A stretch of 64,000 nucleotides of DNA from assembly GCF_012927745.1 (NCBI RefSeq), contig NZ_JABBKX010000011.1, positions 84,274 to 148,273 on the forward strand, written 5' to 3'. The position numbers were made by a program, and so were the translations under genes. This DNA comes from Neoroseomonas marina. Its GTDB lineage: Bacteria; Pseudomonadota; Alphaproteobacteria; Acetobacterales; Acetobacteraceae. The notes beneath the pieces were generated by a model. It made no database searches. It worked only from the letters and a program-made list of their open reading frames with translations, and was not told the origin of the DNA. Below, in pieces: positions 18,801 through 26,415 of this stretch. Each line of letters opens with the position of its first letter. Within the stretch, counting starts at the first letter, position 1.

Positions 18801-19668
18801 CGACATCACCGTGCCGGAGCGCCTGCCGCAGGGCGTGCAGCGTCTGGACGGCGTGCGCGAGCGCGGCCGGCGGCCGCCGAACACGCCGCCGCTCGCGCCT
18901 CCCGCGCCGGCGTCGGCGGCGTCACCGGGGCCCGACATCGGGCTCGAGATCGCGGTCGAGGCGCCGCGCGCCGTCTTCGTCCGGGGCCGCGGCATCGATG
19001 CGGAGTTCGGCGGCACGCTGGGCATCGGCGGCACGGCCGCGGCGCCGGCGGTCACCGGCGGGCTGAACCTGCGGCGGGGGAGCATCTCGGTCTTCGACCG
19101 CCGGCTCGAGTTCCGTCGCGGCACGGTCGCCTTCAACAGCGGCACGCTGACGCCGACACTCGACTTCCTCGCCACGTCCAGGGCACGGGAGGTGACGGCG
19201 AACGTCACGGTGACGGGGGCGGCCAATGATCCGAAGATCGAGTTCTCCTCGAGCCCCGAGCTCCCACAGGACGAGATTCTCGCACGCCTCCTGTTCGACC
19301 GGCGCGCCAGCGAGCTGAGCCCGTTCCAGCTCGCGCAGCTCGCGCAGGTGCTGGCTGGCGCCGCCGGGATCGAGACGCCGGGCGCCGGCGGCATCCTGGA
19401 CCGCATCCGGCGGACGCTGGCGCTCGATCGCCTGTCCGTCGGGGAGGAACGGAACCGCCAGAACACCCGCACGGAAGGGGCGTCCCTCGAAACGGGGCGC
19501 TACGTGGCGGACGGCGTCTACCTTGGTGTCCGCCAAGGGACGGAAGGCGGCCCGCCGCGCGTCGGGGTGCAGGTGGACCTGCTGCCGCGCGTCCGCGTCG
19601 AGGCCGAGACCGGCGGCAACAGCGCCGGCGGCGACCGCGTGGGGCTGTCCTTCGAATACGAATACTAG
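15874..19668 (+). CDS. tamB: translocation and assembly module inner-membrane protein TamB
   Basis: A 1264-residue AsmA-like lipid-transfer-type protein. One N-terminal membrane anchor (about residues 4-30, FLLLALPVLLLAILGGGVFW) is followed by a very long periplasmic part made of repeating beta-strands rich in Ala, Arg, Leu and Gly. The C-terminal TamB/DUF490 domain (about the last 350 residues) is marked by SSPELPQDEILARLLFDR and ends in FEYEY. It spans the periplasm to meet TamA. The start codon overlaps the tamA stop. The length is typical. Confidence 0.93.
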   Translation: MRRILRITGFLLLALPVLLLAILGGGVFWANTEGGRATIARLASETVPGLHVEGLTGPLPGRIGVARLTMSDAEGPWLELEDARIALDLMALVRREARIEVVTARRVALLRLPPGDGTPPPPPDPDAPLIPAVPDLPVALRLDRLAVERIELGAPVIGTAAVLSVDGEAALTAGRLSARVEARRIDTPAEVRLTLDLAPGSDRLMARLDASEPAGGLLATMIGLPDRAATARMVLDGPASGARLDLQASLGADITLAAEGQVSAAADGAAAAALTLRVAAAPLLPEDLRAPAMPAEIAVDAGIDAARRVALRRLAVQVPAGRIEASGRADLAAETLDIALRAAIGESTLLGPLLPPVARWDAVTAEIHADGAMRAPRVSADIALSGFGSETPQLVAALGPTPRLNLRAVAPDRIEALTLIGTVLRVEAEGQVGETLDATLRAQVADLAPLVPGLAGALQAELRATGPRSDPSLALTARGERVERQGQVLEAPEVTLSVATPLTAPRAEGRATAVFAGLPVSLDLHGVPDGERLRLERLIAAFGPARLQAQGVVDPHAATFVGSAALDVENLAPFSALAGTPMAGRVALRSTLDLREGVQGFDATVEVPGATIGGTPLGGTLTARGTLAALEATLEARAMDARLTTRARVAQDGDTRRIEVPDLLLRRGADSLRLTAPARLGIGGDGAIAIEALALTTSRGGTLRAEGRWGPETADIRANLAALPVSAIAALAAPELAVQGNISAEARITGPVADPAARFRLEGTGLGSTDPSLRGLPTARLVIEGTAAARSAEARLDLSAGQALRATGTARLPGGFEPRSPIAARLDANADLGAVAGPLLAAGAQRVSGRVTLQAEAAGTVGAPRATGRLTLADGSFRDLAQGVTLTAIAATLRGDGDQVTIERFEARTPGNGTIGATGTLSPAAPGLPAEISITARNARPLRSDIVTSVFDADLRLVGRILQDSRLTGRIGIQRADITVPERLPQGVQRLDGVRERGRRPPNTPPLAPPAPASAASPGPDIGLEIAVEAPRAVFVRGRGIDAEFGGTLGIGGTAAAPAVTGGLNLRRGSISVFDRRLEFRRGTVAFNSGTLTPTLDFLATSRAREVTANVTVTGAANDPKIEFSSSPELPQDEILARLLFDRRASELSPFQLAQLAQVLAGAAGIETPGAGGILDRIRRTLALDRLSVGEERNRQNTRTEGASLETGRYVADGVYLGVRQGTEGGPPRVGVQVDLLPRVRVEAETGGNSAGGDRVGLSFEYEY

Positions 19669-19674
19669 CGGGGC

Positions 19675-21174
19675 TCAGCCCCTCACATAGCCCAGCCAGT
19701 CCCACCAGGTCGCGGTCAGCAGCAGGATCAGCACATAGCCGATCCCTGTGAGGACGATGCCCGACCGCATGAAGTCGCGCGCCTGGAAGGCGCCGGTGCC
19801 GAAGGCGACCATGTTCTGCGGCGCGTTCACCACCAGCATGAAGCCGAAGGAGATGGTGAACTGCAGGACCATCGTCAGGCCGACCACGTTCACCGGCACG
19901 CCGGCGCGCGCGACCTCCTGCAGCACGGAGATGACGATCGGGATGAAGGCGGCCGACAGCGCGGTGGCCGAGGCGAAGCCCAGATGCACCACGATCAGGA
20001 AGGCCGCCATCACCGCCACGACCACGAAGGGGGTCGCGTGGCGCAGCGCGAAGAGGTCGACGATCTGGTTCGCCATCCACCCCGCCCCGCGCGTCTGCAC
20101 CAGCACGGTGCCGAGTGCGATGCCCACCGAGAACAGGATCAGCGTGCCCCAGGGCACGGCGGTCTGGGCCTGCTTCCAGCTCATCACCCCGATGCGCGGC
20201 AGCAGCAGCACCGTGACCACCATGATGGTCGAGGAGGCGGTGTCCAGGGCGTGCAACTTCGTCTCGGTCGCCCAGAAGCCGAGCAGCACGATGGCGGCGA
20301 GCAAGGTGCGCTTCTCCGCCCCGCTCATGGGTCCCAGCGCCTGCAGGTCACGCGCGATAGAGTCCGCCCCGCCCGAGGCGACCTCGGCCTCGGGCGTGTG
20401 GAAGCGCCACAGCACGACGAAGACCACCGGCGTCATGATCAGCCAGAAGGGTGCCGCAGCCATCAGCCAGTCCAGCCAGGTGACATGCGCACCCGGAATC
20501 GCGCGCCCGATCAGGCCGAGGAAGGTCGCGTTCTGCGCCGCAGCCGTCAGCACGCCGATGTTCATCACCGAGCAGATCTGCGCCGAGCCGATCATCAGCA
20601 GCGCGGCGAGCCGCGAATCCCGCTGCATCCCGAAGGCCGCGATGATGCCGAGCACGATGGGCACAACGGCTGACACGCGCGCGGTCGCGGACGGCACCAG
20701 GAAGGCGAGCAGGATGCCGACCGCGAGCGTGCCCGCGAAGATCCCCTGCGGCTTCGTGCCGACGCGCGAGAGCGTCGCGAGCGCGATGCGCCTGTCGAGC
20801 CCCGTCGCCGTCACCGCCGCGGCGAAGACGAGCGCGGCCGCGACGAGGGCAACCGCGTTGTTGGCGAAGCCGGCGATCGCCATGTCCCGCGCGCGGGCGA
20901 TGCCGATGACCTTGGTCGGGTCCTGCATGTCGGGCGCGGTGCCGACCAGCAGGATGATGCAGGTGCCGATCAGGAAGGCCGAGACCGTCAGGTCCACCGC
21001 CTCCGTCACCCACAGCACCACGGCAAAGAGCAGGATGCCGATGGCCCGCTGCCCGGCGACCGGCAGACCGGCCAGAGGAGGCGCAAGCACCGCGGCGGCC
21101 AGCACCGCGAGCGCGAGTCCGAGGCCGATCCACCGCCGTGCCCCGTCCCCAGCCTCCGCCGCTGCCGTCGCCAT
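19675..21174 (-). CDS. SLC13/DASS family anion:sodium symporter
   Basis: A 499-residue polytopic inner-membrane carrier, with about 11-12 hydrophobic segments spread over its whole length. Family text includes LFAVVLWVTEAVDLTVSAFLI near the N-terminus, LVPSATARVSAVVPIVLGII in the first half, and GFMLVVNAPQNMVAFGTGAF in the second, which corresponds to the SNT/SNP-like substrate motif region. Members import dicarboxylates, sulfate or similar anions with sodium. Which anion is moved here is not clear. It converges with tamB (6-base gap) and lies downstream of the Old Yellow Enzyme start on the same strand, though oriented as a separate unit. Confidence 0.87.
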   Translation of the reverse strand: MATAAAEAGDGARRWIGLGLALAVLAAAVLAPPLAGLPVAGQRAIGILLFAVVLWVTEAVDLTVSAFLIGTCIILLVGTAPDMQDPTKVIGIARARDMAIAGFANNAVALVAAALVFAAAVTATGLDRRIALATLSRVGTKPQGIFAGTLAVGILLAFLVPSATARVSAVVPIVLGIIAAFGMQRDSRLAALLMIGSAQICSVMNIGVLTAAAQNATFLGLIGRAIPGAHVTWLDWLMAAAPFWLIMTPVVFVVLWRFHTPEAEVASGGADSIARDLQALGPMSGAEKRTLLAAIVLLGFWATETKLHALDTASSTIMVVTVLLLPRIGVMSWKQAQTAVPWGTLILFSVGIALGTVLVQTRGAGWMANQIVDLFALRHATPFVVVAVMAAFLIVVHLGFASATALSAAFIPIVISVLQEVARAGVPVNVVGLTMVLQFTISFGFMLVVNAPQNMVAFGTGAFQARDFMRSGIVLTGIGYVLILLLTATWWDWLGYVRG

Positions 21175-21242
21175 GTGCTCGCCCCTTCCCCGACCTTGGC
21201 GCGGAGGATCGCTTCAGACGCGGGGGCGTGCCTTGACGCGCA

Positions 21243-22397
21243 TCAAGCGGGCGGCGCGCCCAGCGCCTCGAGCACCGCGGCGCGCTTCTCCATCCACCAG
21301 CCATGCTGCGGCGGCCAGCAGGCGAAGATATCCTCCGTCGTGCCGGGTTCGAGGACGGCGCGGGCCATGAGCGCCCAGTTCGGATTGTTCATCGCCTCGC
21401 GCCCCACGGCGACGAGGTCGGCCTCGCCGTTCGCGAGCACCGCCTCGGCCTGGTGCGGGCCGATGATGAGGCCGACGGCCATGGTCGCGAGGCCGACATC
21501 GCGGCGGATCTCGGCCGCATAGGGCACCTGGAAGCCGAAGCCGCGCGGGACGCGTTTGCTGCCCGTTGCCGACCCACCGATGCCGCCCGAGGAGCAGTCG
21601 ACCACATCGACCCCGAGCGGCCGCATCGCGCGCGCGAAGGCGATGCTGTCGGCCATCTCCCAGCCGCCCTCCATGCCGTCCACGGCCGAGATGCGCACGA
21701 AGACGGGGCGGTCCTCCGGCCAGGCCTCGCGCACGGCGCGGATCACCTCGAGCGGGAAGCGCATCCGGCCGGCCAGGTCGCCGCCGAAGCCGTCGTTGCG
21801 CGTGTTCGACAGCGGCGAGAGGAACTGGTGCAGCAGGTAGCCATGGGCGCAATGGACCTCGACGGCCTCGAAGCCGGCGGCGTGGGCGCGCTTCGCGGCG
21901 GCGGCGAAGGCATCGCGGATGCGCGCCATGCCCCCGGCATCGAGGGCGGCGGGCGTCAGGTGGCCCTCGGCGATCGGCTTCGCGACGGCCGAGACGATGT
22001 CCCAGGTCGTCTCGCCCTTGGCGAATTCCCGGGCGCCGAGCGGCCCGTTGCCTTCCCAGGGCCGCTGCATCGACCCCTTGCGCCCGGCATGGCCGAGCTG
22101 GATCGCCGGCACCGCGCCCTGGGCCTTGATGAAATCGACGATGCGCTTCAGCGGCGCGACGTGGTCATCCGACCAGAGGCCAAGGTCGCCATGGGTGATG
22201 CGCCCGTCGCGCAGCACGGAGACGACCTCGGAGAACACCAGGCCGAAGCCGCCGACCGCGAAGCGGCCGAGCTGGACCATGTGCCAGTCGTTCGCCATGC
22301 CCTCGACCGCCGAGTATTGGCAGAGCGGCGGCACCACGGCGCGGTTGGGGATGGTCAGACCGCGCAGCATCAGCGGCGAGAACAGCAGCGATCCCAT
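21243..22397 (-). CDS. NADH:flavin oxidoreductase, Old Yellow Enzyme family (YqjM-like)
   Basis: A 384-residue FMN-dependent ene-reductase with a TIM-barrel fold. It starts MGSLLFSPLMLRGLTIPNR, the classic family start, followed by PPLCQYSA (the cysteine that tunes FMN in the YqjM class). AIQLGHAGRKGS and the very conserved AHGYLLHQFLSPLSNTRND follow, then GGSATGSKRVPRGFG and VGREAMNNPNW. It would reduce activated C=C bonds with NAD(P)H. The open frame extends far upstream, but the ATG at 22397 gives the standard family N-terminus. It stands alone. Confidence 0.92.
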   Translation of the reverse strand: MGSLLFSPLMLRGLTIPNRAVVPPLCQYSAVEGMANDWHMVQLGRFAVGGFGLVFSEVVSVLRDGRITHGDLGLWSDDHVAPLKRIVDFIKAQGAVPAIQLGHAGRKGSMQRPWEGNGPLGAREFAKGETTWDIVSAVAKPIAEGHLTPAALDAGGMARIRDAFAAAAKRAHAAGFEAVEVHCAHGYLLHQFLSPLSNTRNDGFGGDLAGRMRFPLEVIRAVREAWPEDRPVFVRISAVDGMEGGWEMADSIAFARAMRPLGVDVVDCSSGGIGGSATGSKRVPRGFGFQVPYAAEIRRDVGLATMAVGLIIGPHQAEAVLANGEADLVAVGREAMNNPNWALMARAVLEPGTTEDIFACWPPQHGWWMEKRAAVLEALGAPPA

Positions 22398-22450
22398 GCG
22401 GGGACGTCCTCCTGGGGCGGTTGGTTGCTCCCAGGATGGAACGGGTGGCG

Positions 22451-23320
22451 CTACCCCGCCAGATGCCGCCGCCGCAGCAGGCGCGGCAGCAGGCCGTCGA
22501 CCGGGCCGATCAACACCGACACGGCCCAGGCGCCGCCGGCGACGAGCACGATGGCTGGTCCGCTCGGCACATCCGCGTGGAAGGACAGCACGAGGCCGGC
22601 ATAGGAGGAGACCAGCGCGAGGCCGACCGCGGCATAGGCCATGCCCGAGACCTCCCGCGCCCAATGCCGAGATGCGATGGCGGGCAGCATCATCAGCCCC
22701 ACCGCCATCAGCGTGCCGAGCGCCTGGAAGGCGGACAGCACGTTCACGACGACCAGCGCCTGGAAGACCATGTGCCACAACCCGCCGCGCGCGCCGGCGG
22801 CAGCGGCGAAGGCGGGGTCGAAGCATTCCAGGACCAGCGGCCGCCAGGCGAAGGCCAGAACTGCCAGCGTCACCGTCGCGACCCCCGCCATCAGCAGCAG
22901 CGCCGGGTCGTCCACGCCGAGAACGGATCCGAACAGGATGTGCGTGATGTCCGCCCCGCCGCCCCCGCCCATCGAGATCAGCGCCACGCCAAGCCCGAGC
23001 GCGAGCAGGTAGAGCGCGGCAAGCGTCGCGTCCTCCCGCCCGCCGGTCGCGCGGGACAGCGCCCCGGCGCCGACGGCGACAAGCAGCCCCGCGACCAGCC
23101 CACCGAACCACAGCAGCGGCGCCGAGAACCCCGCCAGCAGGAAGGCCAGCGCCACTCCGGGCAGCGCGCCGTGGGCCAGCACATCGGCCGTGAGGCTCAT
23201 CCGCCGCAGCACCAGGAAGACGCCCAGCACCGGCGCCGAGACCGACAGCGCAAGGCATCCCACCAGCGCCCGCCGCAGGAAGCCGAAATCGGCGAAGGGG
23301 GCGATCAGCAGATCGTACAT
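22451..23320 (-). CDS. znuB: zinc ABC transporter permease ZnuB
   Basis: A 289-residue ABC-3 family permease with about eight membrane helices, starting FADFGFLRRALVGCLALSVS. LRRMSLTADVLAHGALPGVA is the diagnostic segment of zinc/manganese permeases. It forms the membrane channel for ZnuC. The gene follows znuC on the minus strand, but 353 bases of palindromic repeats separate them where such genes usually touch. A short frame ends one base before its ATG, which may give some translational coupling. No znuA receptor gene is in the window. Confidence 0.9.
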   Translation of the reverse strand: MYDLLIAPFADFGFLRRALVGCLALSVSAPVLGVFLVLRRMSLTADVLAHGALPGVALAFLLAGFSAPLLWFGGLVAGLLVAVGAGALSRATGGREDATLAALYLLALGLGVALISMGGGGGADITHILFGSVLGVDDPALLLMAGVATVTLAVLAFAWRPLVLECFDPAFAAAAGARGGLWHMVFQALVVVNVLSAFQALGTLMAVGLMMLPAIASRHWAREVSGMAYAAVGLALVSSYAGLVLSFHADVPSGPAIVLVAGGAWAVSVLIGPVDGLLPRLLRRRHLAG

Positions 23321-23347
23321 GTCAGGCGATCAGCCCCATGACCAAGG

Positions 23348-23475
23348 CGGCCCGATGCGGCGGCATCGGGCCGGGAGCGCAAAGCGCGACCGCGCCCAGA
23401 CCGCCCGCTGCGCCCAGCGCAGCAGTCCACGGCGCGCAAGCCAAGCCGGCGTACGCCGGCGGCGGCGCCTGAGGC
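23348..23475 (-). repeat. structured intergenic repeat, copy 1 (in znu operon)
   Basis: A 128-base element in the only gene-free stretch above 300 bases (23321-23673). In transcript orientation it runs: GCGCC box, a GCCGGC/GCCGGC hairpin, a GCTTGGCTTGCGCGCC segment, a GC-rich middle hairpin, the conserved GCGCGGTCGCGCTTTGCGCTCCC, and a final perfect 10-bp hairpin (GGCCCGATGC with GCATCGGGCC). It has no plausible coding capacity. Copy 2 is nearly identical through the core, but differs in both outer hairpins. Confidence 0.85.
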
Positions 23476-23485
23476 CCAAAACAAG

Positions 23486-23612
23486 CGGCCCGATGCCCTG
23501 CATCGGGCCGGGAGCGCAAAGCGCGACCGCGCCCATACCGCCCGCTGCGCCCAGCGCAGCAGTCCACGGCGCGCAAGCCAAGCCCGCAGATGCGGGCGCC
23601 GGCGCTTGAGGC
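23486..23612 (-). repeat. structured intergenic repeat, copy 2 (in znu operon)
   Basis: A tandem second copy, starting 138 bases from copy 1. The core between the outer hairpins matches copy 1 at almost every base. The final hairpin keeps its 10-bp stem but has a CCT loop, and the first hairpin is CCCGC/GCGGG instead of GCCGGC/GCCGGC. That is a change of sequence with pairing kept. The CCTCAAGCGCC box lies at its transcript-5' end. Confidence 0.85.
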
Positions 23613-23622
23613 TCCAAATAAA

Positions 23623-23668
23623 CCGGCCCGGGGCGCCGCCTCGGGCCAGGGGCGCCGGCGCCTGAGGC
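23623..23668 (-). repeat. truncated copy of the structured repeat next to znuC stop
   Basis: A 46-base remnant made of only the two ends of the element: the CCTCAGGCGCCGGCGCC box and a 10-bp stem (GGCCCGGGGC with GCCTCGGGCC, one G-U pair). The middle is absent. It begins 5 bases after the znuC stop codon in transcript orientation. An internal deletion of a third tandem unit would explain it. Confidence 0.65.
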
Positions 23669-23673
23669 AAGCA

Positions 23674-24423
23674 TTACGCCGCCCGATGGCAGTGCTCGGC
23701 CTCTTCCGACCAGGCCTCGGCCATCATGCGCGCCTTCAGGCGATTGGCGGCGGACAGCGCCTCGGCCGTCGGGCCCCAGGCGATGGCGTCGCGCGCCAGC
23801 AGCAGCGTCTCGGGGAATTCGCGGGCAACGAGGTCGAGGTCGTGCAGCACCGCGATCACCGTCCGCCCCTGCCCGTGCCAGTCGCGCACCAGGCGCAGCA
23901 GGTCGGCCGAGGTCTTGGCGTCCACGGCGTTGAAGGGTTCGTCCAGCAGCAGGATGTCGGCGTCCTGCACCAGCAGGCGGGCGAACAGCAGCCGCTGCGT
24001 CTGCCCGGCGGAGAGCGTCCCGACCGGCCGCTTCTCGAAACCGCCGAGGCCGACCGCGGCCAAAGCATGCTCCGCACGCAGCCGATCCTCGGCAGACACG
24101 CCGCGGAAGGCGCCGATGCGCGGCCACAAGCCCTGCATCACTACGTCGCAACAGGCGATCGGAAAGGCGCGGTCGAGCGCGGCCAACTGGGGCAGCAGCG
24201 CGATCCGGGCGGTGCCCTCGGCGGTAATGCGCCCGCTCTCCGGCTTGTGAAGACCGGCCAGCGCCCGCAGCAGCGTCGTCTTGCCAGCCCCGTTGGGCCC
24301 GACGACGGCGGTCAGGCTGCCCGGCGCGAAGCGGCCCGAGACGTGGTGCACGGCCGGCCGCTGCCCGTGGGTCAGCGTCAGGTTCTCGAGCGTCAGGCCC
24401 GCGGGGAAGCGATGCGTGCTCAT
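23674..24423 (-). CDS. znuC: zinc ABC transporter ATP-binding protein ZnuC
   Basis: A 249-residue cytoplasmic ATPase of a metal importer. Walker A VGPNGAGKTT lies at residues 41-50. The signature motif is the variant LSAGQTQRLLFARLL, Walker B is ADILLLDEPFNAVD, and the switch histidine is in AVLHDLDLV. The ATG at 24423 is preferred over one ten codons upstream because it starts right before the first beta-strand and overlaps the stop of an upstream 38-codon ORF in ATGA. The next gene is znuB after the repeats. A candidate Zur operator precedes the operon. Confidence 0.9.
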   Translation of the reverse strand: MSTHRFPAGLTLENLTLTHGQRPAVHHVSGRFAPGSLTAVVGPNGAGKTTLLRALAGLHKPESGRITAEGTARIALLPQLAALDRAFPIACCDVVMQGLWPRIGAFRGVSAEDRLRAEHALAAVGLGGFEKRPVGTLSAGQTQRLLFARLLVQDADILLLDEPFNAVDAKTSADLLRLVRDWHGQGRTVIAVLHDLDLVAREFPETLLLARDAIAWGPTAEALSAANRLKARMMAEAWSEEAEHCHRAA

Positions 24424-24536
24424 GCCGCCAGCGCCCAGGCGACACCCGCCCACAGCACTGCCGCCACGCCGCCCGCCAGCATCAGGCGGGACGCGGCTCC
24501 GGAGGAGAGCGCCAGGGGGTCGGGAAGGCCGAACAT
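24420..24536 (-). CDS. 38-residue hydrophobic peptide, first gene of the znu operon
   Basis: A 38-codon ORF that starts MFGLPDPLALSSGAASRL and continues into one membrane helix (LMLAGGVAAVLWAGVAWALA). Its TGA overlaps the znuC ATG (ATGA), which suggests translational coupling. No Shine-Dalgarno precedes its ATG. Instead an AT-rich inverted repeat abuts the start codon, so the mRNA may be leaderless or this ORF may act as a leader peptide. I do not recognise a family. Coding status is inferred from the overlap and composition only. Confidence 0.45.
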   Translation of the reverse strand: MFGLPDPLALSSGAASRLMLAGGVAAVLWAGVAWALAA

Positions 24537-24554
24537 GATACGATATGATGTAAC
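24537..24554. promoter_or_regulatory. candidate Zur (zinc uptake regulator) operator of the znu operon
   Basis: The AT-rich, imperfectly palindromic GATACGATATGATGTAAC (halves GATAC and GTAAC) sits in very GC-rich DNA, directly before the first ORF of a zinc importer operon and 50 bases from the divergent DUF445 gene. Fur-family zinc regulators bind AT-rich inverted repeats at this kind of position. The exact match to an alphaproteobacterial Zur consensus is not established here. Confidence 0.4.
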
Positions 24555-24604
24555 ACTACGATCCCGCTGGGCAAGGCGCCCGTCGCACCCTATCTCCGCG
24601 ACCC

Positions 24605-25885
24605 ATGCAGGGCAGCCCCGCGACCGACCCCGACGCCGACCTCCGCCGCGGCCTGCGGCGCCACCGCATGCTGGCCACGGGCCTGCTCGCCGGCATGGGC
24701 GGGCTGCTGGTCGGCACCTACTACATGCCCCCGGGCTACTGGACCGAGCTGCTGCAGGCCTCCGCCAAGGCAGGCGTGGTGGGTGGCCTGGCCGACTGGT
24801 TCGCGGTGACGGCGCTGTTCCGACACCCGATGGGCATCCCCATCCCGCATACCGCGATCGTGCCGAACCAGAAGGAACGGCTCGGCCGGGCGCTCGGCCG
24901 CTTCGTCTCCTCCCATGTGTTCACCGAGGCCGAGGTCCGCCGCGTCATCGGGCGGCTCGACCTCGCGCGCATCGTGCAGAAGTTCCTGGCCGACCCGGCG
25001 GCGTCGAAGCCGGCCGCGGCGGCGCTGGCGCGCAGCCTGCCGAAGATGGTCGAAAGCCTCGAGGACGGGCGCGCGCGCCGCCTGCTCGTGCGGCTGCTGC
25101 CGCGCATCGTCTCAGGCCCTGCCGGGGCGCGGCTGGTCGCGCGCGTGCTGCGCGCCTTCGTCGCCTCCGGCCGGCACCAGGAGGTGTTCAGCCTCGCCAT
25201 CGGCCAGCTGAAGGTGCTGATGGCCGCGCGCGAGGAGGCTTTGCGCACAGCGATTGCGACCCGGGTACGGGCCGAGGGCGGCGCGGTGATCGGCTGGCTC
25301 GCCGGGGCGACGGTGGCGAAGCGCGTGCTGCATGCCATCAACACCGAGCTCGACAAGGTCGAGCCCGAGGATTCCGACCTGCGCGCCGCCTTCGCCGAAT
25401 GGCTGGGGCACGAGATCGAACGGCTCGAGACCGATCCCGAGCGCGCCGCGGCGATCGGCCGCGTGCTGCGGGAGGCGCTGGCTCATCCCTCCGTCGCCGC
25501 CTGGCTGCTGGATGTGTGGGCGCGTCTCCGGGCCGCGCTCGTCGCCGACGCCCAGCGTCCGGACGGACGGACGGTCGCGCTGCTGACCGGCGTCTTCGCC
25601 AATGCGGGCACGCTGCTCGCCGAGGACGCCGGCGCGCGGGAGAGGCTGAACCGCGCGACCGAGGGCGTGCTCATCACGCTGCTGCCTTCCGCACAGGCCC
25701 AGCTGTCGGACTTCATCGCCACCGTCGTCGGCAACTGGGATGCCAAGGCGGCGGCAGAGAAGATCGAACTGCGCGTCGGGCGCGACCTGCAATACGTCCG
25801 CATCAACGGCACGTTGGTCGGCTTCCTCGCCGGCGGGGCGCTGTTCGCGCTGCTGACAAAGGTCTTCGGCGGCGTCGCGCACTGA
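24605..25885 (+). CDS. DUF445 family membrane protein
   Basis: A 426-residue protein of the DUF445 family. A membrane hairpin near the N-terminus (about residues 20-60, MLATGLLAGMGGLLVGTYYM) continues into AKAGVVGGLADWFAVTALFR, the family's signature. A long helical cytoplasmic or periplasmic part follows, and a C-terminal membrane segment (LVGFLAGGALFALLTKVFGG) closes the chain. Its function is not known. It is divergent from the znu operon and shares the region with the Zur-like site, so joint zinc control is possible but unproven. Confidence 0.85.
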   Translation: MQGSPATDPDADLRRGLRRHRMLATGLLAGMGGLLVGTYYMPPGYWTELLQASAKAGVVGGLADWFAVTALFRHPMGIPIPHTAIVPNQKERLGRALGRFVSSHVFTEAEVRRVIGRLDLARIVQKFLADPAASKPAAAALARSLPKMVESLEDGRARRLLVRLLPRIVSGPAGARLVARVLRAFVASGRHQEVFSLAIGQLKVLMAAREEALRTAIATRVRAEGGAVIGWLAGATVAKRVLHAINTELDKVEPEDSDLRAAFAEWLGHEIERLETDPERAAAIGRVLREALAHPSVAAWLLDVWARLRAALVADAQRPDGRTVALLTGVFANAGTLLAEDAGARERLNRATEGVLITLLPSAQAQLSDFIATVVGNWDAKAAAEKIELRVGRDLQYVRINGTLVGFLAGGALFALLTKVFGGVAH

Positions 25886-25895
25886 CCCCGCGAGA

Positions 25896-26381
25896 TCAGC
25901 GCCCGAGCCGCACGAGGCCATGGATGAGGCCCACCACTGCGCCCGCGGGGAAGCCGATCGCGCCGAACAACAACCCGAACACGCCGACGCCGATGGCGCA
26001 GTTCCCGCTGCTGCCGGGCCGCGTGCAGTCCGGATTGAGCGCCGAGTTCGCGAGTCCGAGCAGCACGCCGCCGATGAGCCCGATCGCGCAGAAGATCGCC
26101 GCATAGAGCAGCATCCGGCCGAACATGCCCGCGACCGTTCCCCTGGCACGCGGATCCCCGGCCAGGATCTGCGCCTGGTAGCCCATGGCCTGCACCGCAT
26201 CCCGCAGCGCCCGCGCCGGCGCGGCCGAAGAGATGGCGATCCGCCCCCGGGCCCAATCCGTCCAGACCTGCGCCGCCGGGTCGAGCCGCCGGATCGCGTC
26301 CTGCACCGCCGCCTGGTCCGCCGGCACATGGAGGCCCGACAGGCCCAGGATCACCGCCCCCGATGGTGGCTGCATCGTCAT
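25896..26381 (-). CDS. HMA-like domain plus two-helix membrane protein, paralogue A
   Basis: A 161-residue protein. Residues about 8-80 resemble a heavy-metal-associated ferredoxin-like fold (AVILGLSGLHVPADQAAVQDAIRRLDP, with a later AVQAMGYQAQIL) but lack the CxxC metal site. Two membrane helices rich in glycine and alanine follow (LLYAAIFCAIGLIGGVLLGL and a matching C-terminal one), linked by a loop with NPDCTRPGSSGNC, two cysteines that could pair. It is about 34 bases downstream of a paralogue with the same layout. The family and function are not recognised. Starts at 26381 and 26375 are both possible. Confidence 0.7.
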   Translation of the reverse strand: MTMQPPSGAVILGLSGLHVPADQAAVQDAIRRLDPAAQVWTDWARGRIAISSAAPARALRDAVQAMGYQAQILAGDPRARGTVAGMFGRMLLYAAIFCAIGLIGGVLLGLANSALNPDCTRPGSSGNCAIGVGVFGLLFGAIGFPAGAVVGLIHGLVRLGR

Positions 26382-26415
26382 CCGAAGCGGCCCCTGCCCT
26401 CTGCCCCCGGACGCA

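Noticed and set aside
23322..23576. An 84-codon minus-strand frame through the repeat array, ending one base from the znuB start
   Set aside because: It is made of two repeat units read in shifted frames and has no match to any protein pattern. It may affect translation of znuB, but is not supported as a gene.
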